Positions 5,820 through 8,461 of a stretch of DNA of 8,461 nucleotides are shown piece after piece. A program made the translations under genes and the position numbers. How positions within the stretch are numbered: the stretch's first letter is position 1; each line of letters begins with the position of its first letter. The DNA is from an uncultured Collinsella sp. GTDB lineage: Bacteria > Actinomycetota > Coriobacteriia > Coriobacteriales > Coriobacteriaceae. The DNA is taken from assembly GCA_902493835.1 (NCBI GenBank), contig CABURG010000072.1:1-8461 (forward strand), given 5' to 3'. The notes beneath the pieces are model-generated. The model was not told where the DNA came from. It made no database searches and saw nothing but the letters and a program-made list of their open reading frames with translations.

Positions 5820-7116
5820 TACCGCATCCGCAGCACCCCGCGTGCCCAAGCGCGTCGCTGCCGTCATTCTCAACTCGCTCAAGGGCGGCGTGGTCCCGCG
5901 CATCGGCCTTCCCTACATTACCGTAGGGCGCGAGGTCGAGATCCGCGCCCTGCTCACCGATCTGAGTCTCATCGCCGACGGTGGTGCGAGCTTCCGCTTT
6001 CTGGTCGGTCGTTACGGCGCCGGCAAGAGCTTTTTGCTCCAGACCATCCGCACGCACGCCATGGGTGAGGGATTCGTCGTCGCCGATGCAGACTTATCCC
6101 CCGAGCGCCGTCTGCAGGGCGGGCAGGGGCAGGGCCTTGCCACCTACCGCGAGCTCATACGCAATATATCGACCAAGACGCGCCCCGAGGGCGGTGCGCT
6201 CAACCTTATTCTTGATCGCTGGGTCGCCTCGTACGCCGACGTCGACGAGTCGGTTGTCAATGCCCAACTGGCCCCGCTCGAGGAAATGGTCCACGGCTTC
6301 GACTTCACCCGCATGCTCCGCCGCTATCGCACGGCCGTATCCGAGGGCGACGAAGAAGCCATGAGCCGCGTGACCAAATGGATCCGCGGCGAATACCGTA
6401 CCAAGAGCGAGGCTCGCGCCGAGCTGGGCTCCTCGACCATCATCAGCGATGACGACTGGTACGACTACGTTAAGCTCATCGCGCGTTTTTTGGTCTGCAG
6501 CGGCTACAAGGGTATGTTGGTGCTCATCGACGAGCTCGTGAATCTGTATAAGATTCCCAACGCGATCACGCGCCAGTACAACTACGAGAAGATCCTGACC
6601 ATGTACAACGACACACTCCAGGGCAAGGCGCAGTACCTGGGCATGATCATGGGCGGCACGCCAACCTCCATCGAAGACCGCCGCCGCGGCGTGTTCTCCT
6701 ACGAGGCCCTGCGCAGCCGACTCGCTCAAGGCCGCTTTGCACGCGAGGACCTTAAGGACATGCTCGCGCCCATCATCCGTCTGCAGCCACTCACCTACGA
6801 GGAGCTGCTGGTGCTGATCGAAAAACTCATGCAAATTCACGCCGGCTACTTTGGCTGGACGCCCACGCTTACCGAGAACGACTTGGTGGACTTCCTCAAG
6901 ATCGAGTTCGGTCGTGTGGGAGCCGACACACATCTGACGCCGCGTGAAGTCATTCGCGACTTTATCGAGCTGCTCGACATCCTATGCCAGAACCCCGACG
7001 CCAACGTAGCCGAGCTGCTGCAAAGCGTCGGCGGCGACGCGCTGGTGCCGGCAGCAGCAACAGGCGACACCGGCACCGCAGGCGGCGACCGTAACTTCGC
7101 CGAATTCACCATCTAA
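5812..7116 (+). CDS. BrxD-like P-loop ATPase (BREX ATP-binding domain, DUF2791 family)
   Basis: This 434-residue cytoplasmic ATPase starts with a short basic segment, then VGRE (38-41) before the nucleotide site, as in BrxC/BrxD-type P-loop proteins. Walker A is GRYGAGKS (66-73). Walker B is MLVLIDEL (235-242), with Asp240 and Glu241 as metal-binding and catalytic residues. A sensor-like strand ends in GMIMGGTP (277-284), followed by LRSRLAQGRF and a helical lid. The length fits BrxD. The C-terminal tail (about 405-434) is Gly/Ala/Thr-rich and probably disordered. BrxD is an accessory ATPase of certain BREX types, where it is paired with the helicase BrxHI, as it is here. The ATG overlaps the TerB-protein stop (ATGAGTGA, 5812-5819) and has GAGAGGA at 5795-5801. 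The gene ends exactly at a terminator-like hairpin. I infer ATP-driven loading or regulation of the helicase. Confidence 0.88.
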   Translation: MSDTASAAPRVPKRVAAVILNSLKGGVVPRIGLPYITVGREVEIRALLTDLSLIADGGASFRFLVGRYGAGKSFLLQTIRTHAMGEGFVVADADLSPERRLQGGQGQGLATYRELIRNISTKTRPEGGALNLILDRWVASYADVDESVVNAQLAPLEEMVHGFDFTRMLRRYRTAVSEGDEEAMSRVTKWIRGEYRTKSEARAELGSSTIISDDDWYDYVKLIARFLVCSGYKGMLVLIDELVNLYKIPNAITRQYNYEKILTMYNDTLQGKAQYLGMIMGGTPTSIEDRRRGVFSYEALRSRLAQGRFAREDLKDMLAPIIRLQPLTYEELLVLIEKLMQIHAGYFGWTPTLTENDLVDFLKIEFGRVGADTHLTPREVIRDFIELLDILCQNPDANVAELLQSVGGDALVPAAATGDTGTAGGDRNFAEFTI

Positions 7117-7153
7117 CCTGCCAAAAAGGGACAGGTTTATTTTGGCAGGTTTT
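7115..7153 (+). terminator. Terminator-like hairpin between ATPase and helicase genes
   Basis: AACCTGCCAAAA (7115-7126) and TTTTGGCAGGTT (7140-7151) are perfect 12-bp arms around a 13-base loop, starting inside the TAA stop codon of the ATPase gene. The downstream arm runs into TTTT (7150-7153), then ATC, giving a short U-tract, so it looks like a Rho-independent terminator in the + direction. The loop contains GACAGGTTTAT, nearly a copy of the downstream arm GGCAGGTTTTAT (7144-7155), so a second, weaker pairing of CCTGCC with GACAGG is possible. The element may act as a partial terminator or attenuator, or be one copy of a dispersed intergenic repeat. Confidence 0.6.
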
Positions 7154-7179
7154 ATCTGGGCGAACGTTGAGACTGTAAT
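7151..7179 (+). promoter_or_regulatory. Weak candidate promoter before the helicase gene
   Basis: TGTAAT (7174-7179) is one base from the -10 consensus. TTTATC (7151-7156) is a poor -35 at 17-base spacing, overlapping the end of the hairpin. If real, it would allow helicase expression independent of read-through. The octamer CGTTGAGA occurs twice nearby (7165-7172 and 7201-7208), 36 bases apart. Both could be coincidental. Confidence 0.25.
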
Positions 7180-7220
7180 GCAGCAAGCCGTTGCCAGCCG
7201 CGTTGAGAGATTCGTTTTTG

Positions 7221-7228
7221 AGAGGAGG
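7221..7228 (+). promoter_or_regulatory. Strong ribosome binding site deciding the helicase GTG start
   Basis: AGAGGAGG lies four bases before GTG 7233 and is one of the best Shine-Dalgarno matches in the window. It supports GTG as the helicase start and shows that the helicase mRNA can be translated without coupling to the ATPase gene, 116 bases upstream. Confidence 0.65.
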
Positions 7229-7232
7229 CCCC

Positions 7233-8461
7233 GTGAACGCCTTTGACCGCTACGCCCCGTTTATCCAAGACTTCATCTACTCCCACGATTGGGAGAGCTT
7301 GCGCTCTATCCAGGTTGCGGCGGCAGACGCCATCTTTAACACACAAGACAATGTGCTCCTAACGGCATCCACAGCTTCCGGCAAAACCGAAGCGGCCTTC
7401 TTTCCCATCCTGACCGAGTTTTGGGAGAACCCGCCCGCAAGCGTTGGTGCCCTCTACATTGGCCCCCTCAAGGCACTCATCAATGATCAGTTCGTCCGTC
7501 TCAATGACCTGTGCGAAGAGGCCGATATCCCTGTCTGGCACTGGCATGGCGATGTCTCGCAGTCGCACAAGGCTAAGCTCATCAAAAAACCGAACGGCAT
7601 CTTGCAGATTACGCCCGAGTCACTCGAGGCGCTCTTAATCCATAAGCACATGGCGATCCCGCGCATGTTTTGCGACCTGCGCTATGTGGTCATCGATGAG
7701 GTCCACTCGCTCATGCGCGGCGACCGTGGCGGGCAGACGCTCTGCCTTATCGAGCGACTCTCGCGCATGGCCGGCGTGCAACCTCGACGCATTGGCCTTT
7801 CGGCCACCATCGGCGACCCCGAGCGCACGGGTGCCTTTCTCTCACAGGGAACGGGGCGCGACTGCGTTATCCCACGCTTTGAAGAGCCGCGCCGCGTGTG
7901 GCGCATCTCCATGGAGCACTTCTACAACTCGGGCCCCCAGGCACAGCAACGGGGATTCATGGGCACAGGTCCTCAAGAGGCCGAAGTGCTTGCGTGCGAG
8001 CGCATCGAGGCGGCGGCATCCGCGGCACTGCCCGCCGGCGCCCAAGACATGCGTCACAGCGGACAGCTCACACAAGAGGAGCGCCGTCAACGTCGTGAGC
8101 GGGCACGGGGCAAGGCCACTCCCAAGGACCGCCAAGCTTCCTCGGCCCCCGAGGGCGAAGTCGACATCCCGCGAGCGACCGAGCAGGCGCTTCTCAGCCC
8201 CACCGACACAGCACCAGACAACGCCGACCCCGGCATGGGCTATATCTTCGAACACACCCGCGGCCGCAAGTGCCTGGTCTTTGCCAACTCGCGCGAAGAG
8301 GCAGAGGCCGTATGCTCCATGCTGCGTTGCTACTGTGAGAGCCGGCACGAGCCCGACCGCTTTCTCATCCACCACGGCAATCTTTCGGCATCGCTGCGCG
8401 AGACGGCAGAAGAGCTCATGCGCGACGAGGAACAGGCACAAACGACCGTCACCACCTCTAC
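7233..8461 (+). CDS. Lhr/BrxHI-like DEVH-box superfamily 2 helicase (3' end outside window)
   Basis: The frame stays open from GTG 7233 to the window edge, giving the first 409 residues of an SF2 helicase. Visible motifs in order are: a Q-motif-like SIQVAAADAIF (25-35); motif I ASTASGKT (45-52); motif Ia GPLKALINDQ (77-86); motif Ib ITPESLEALL (126-135); motif II DEVH (155-158, Walker B); motif III SATI (190-193); motif IV CLVFANSREEAEAV (347-360); and IHHGNLSASLRE (379-390), typical of the start of the second RecA domain in Lhr-type helicases. Between the two RecA domains (about 265-335) is a charged, Gln/Arg/Pro-rich insert that looks disordered. The remaining motifs V and VI and the C-terminal domains are missing only because the window ends. 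Lhr-like helicases translocate on DNA using ATP, and BrxHI is the BREX-associated member. Its place after a BrxD-like ATPase supports that identification. Confidence 0.88.
   Translation, partial: MNAFDRYAPFIQDFIYSHDWESLRSIQVAAADAIFNTQDNVLLTASTASGKTEAAFFPILTEFWENPPASVGALYIGPLKALINDQFVRLNDLCEEADIPVWHWHGDVSQSHKAKLIKKPNGILQITPESLEALLIHKHMAIPRMFCDLRYVVIDEVHSLMRGDRGGQTLCLIERLSRMAGVQPRRIGLSATIGDPERTGAFLSQGTGRDCVIPRFEEPRRVWRISMEHFYNSGPQAQQRGFMGTGPQEAEVLACERIEAAASAALPAGAQDMRHSGQLTQEERRQRRERARGKATPKDRQASSAPEGEVDIPRATEQALLSPTDTAPDNADPGMGYIFEHTRGRKCLVFANSREEAEAVCSMLRCYCESRHEPDRFLIHHGNLSASLRETAEELMRDEEQAQTTVTTS

Noticed and set aside
6094..6933. Long open frame on the - strand (279 codons)
   Set aside because: It lies entirely antisense to the ATPase gene, whose Walker motifs and operon context fix the coding strand. 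Long antisense frames are expected opposite GC-rich codons.

Overview
The window reads as chromosomal DNA of a high-GC Gram-positive bacterium, most likely a Coriobacteriia member such as a Collinsella relative. The grounds are GC-rich codon use, strong AGGAGG-type ribosome binding sites, Sec-exported proteins, a cell-wall sorting signal of the LAxTG type, and WxL-like secreted domains. The taxon is inferred from style, not from a marker gene. All seven complete or near-complete genes and the partial gene at the left edge lie on the + strand. I saw no tRNA, rRNA, CRISPR array, transposase or integrase.

Left region (1-3135): the end of an unrecognised gene, then four genes for cell-surface or secreted proteins. 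They are a membrane-anchored protein with an extracytoplasmic beta-rich domain (223-732), a secreted WxL-like protein (822-1421), a very small LAQTG sortase substrate (1405-1686, overlapping the previous gene), and a large secreted protein with nine cysteines outside its signal peptide (1705-3135). The spacing suggests one transcription unit. The mixture resembles Gram-positive csc surface clusters, where WxL proteins sit beside a small sortase-anchored protein, but the large gene is not a recognised csc component.

Middle (3136-4058): a short AT-rich intergenic stretch with an inverted repeat and a possible promoter, then a single DUF554-family integral membrane protein (3254-3970), then an intergenic stretch with a good extended -10 promoter.

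Right region (4059 to the window end): a three-gene module. It comprises a TerB-N/TerB-C protein, a BrxD-like P-loop ATPase (DUF2791/BREX ATP-binding family) whose start overlaps the first gene by 8 bases, and an Lhr/BrxHI-like DEVH superfamily 2 helicase that runs off the window. BrxD and BrxHI are known auxiliary components of some BREX phage-defence types, but here they are paired with a TerB-type protein and none of the BREX hallmark genes (pglZ, pglX, brxC) appears in the window. A perfect 12-bp-arm terminator-like hairpin stands immediately after the ATPase stop codon and before the helicase, so helicase expression may be attenuated or separately initiated. This module is the most interesting item and is a candidate stand-alone nucleic-acid-directed defence or stress system; that function is inferred.
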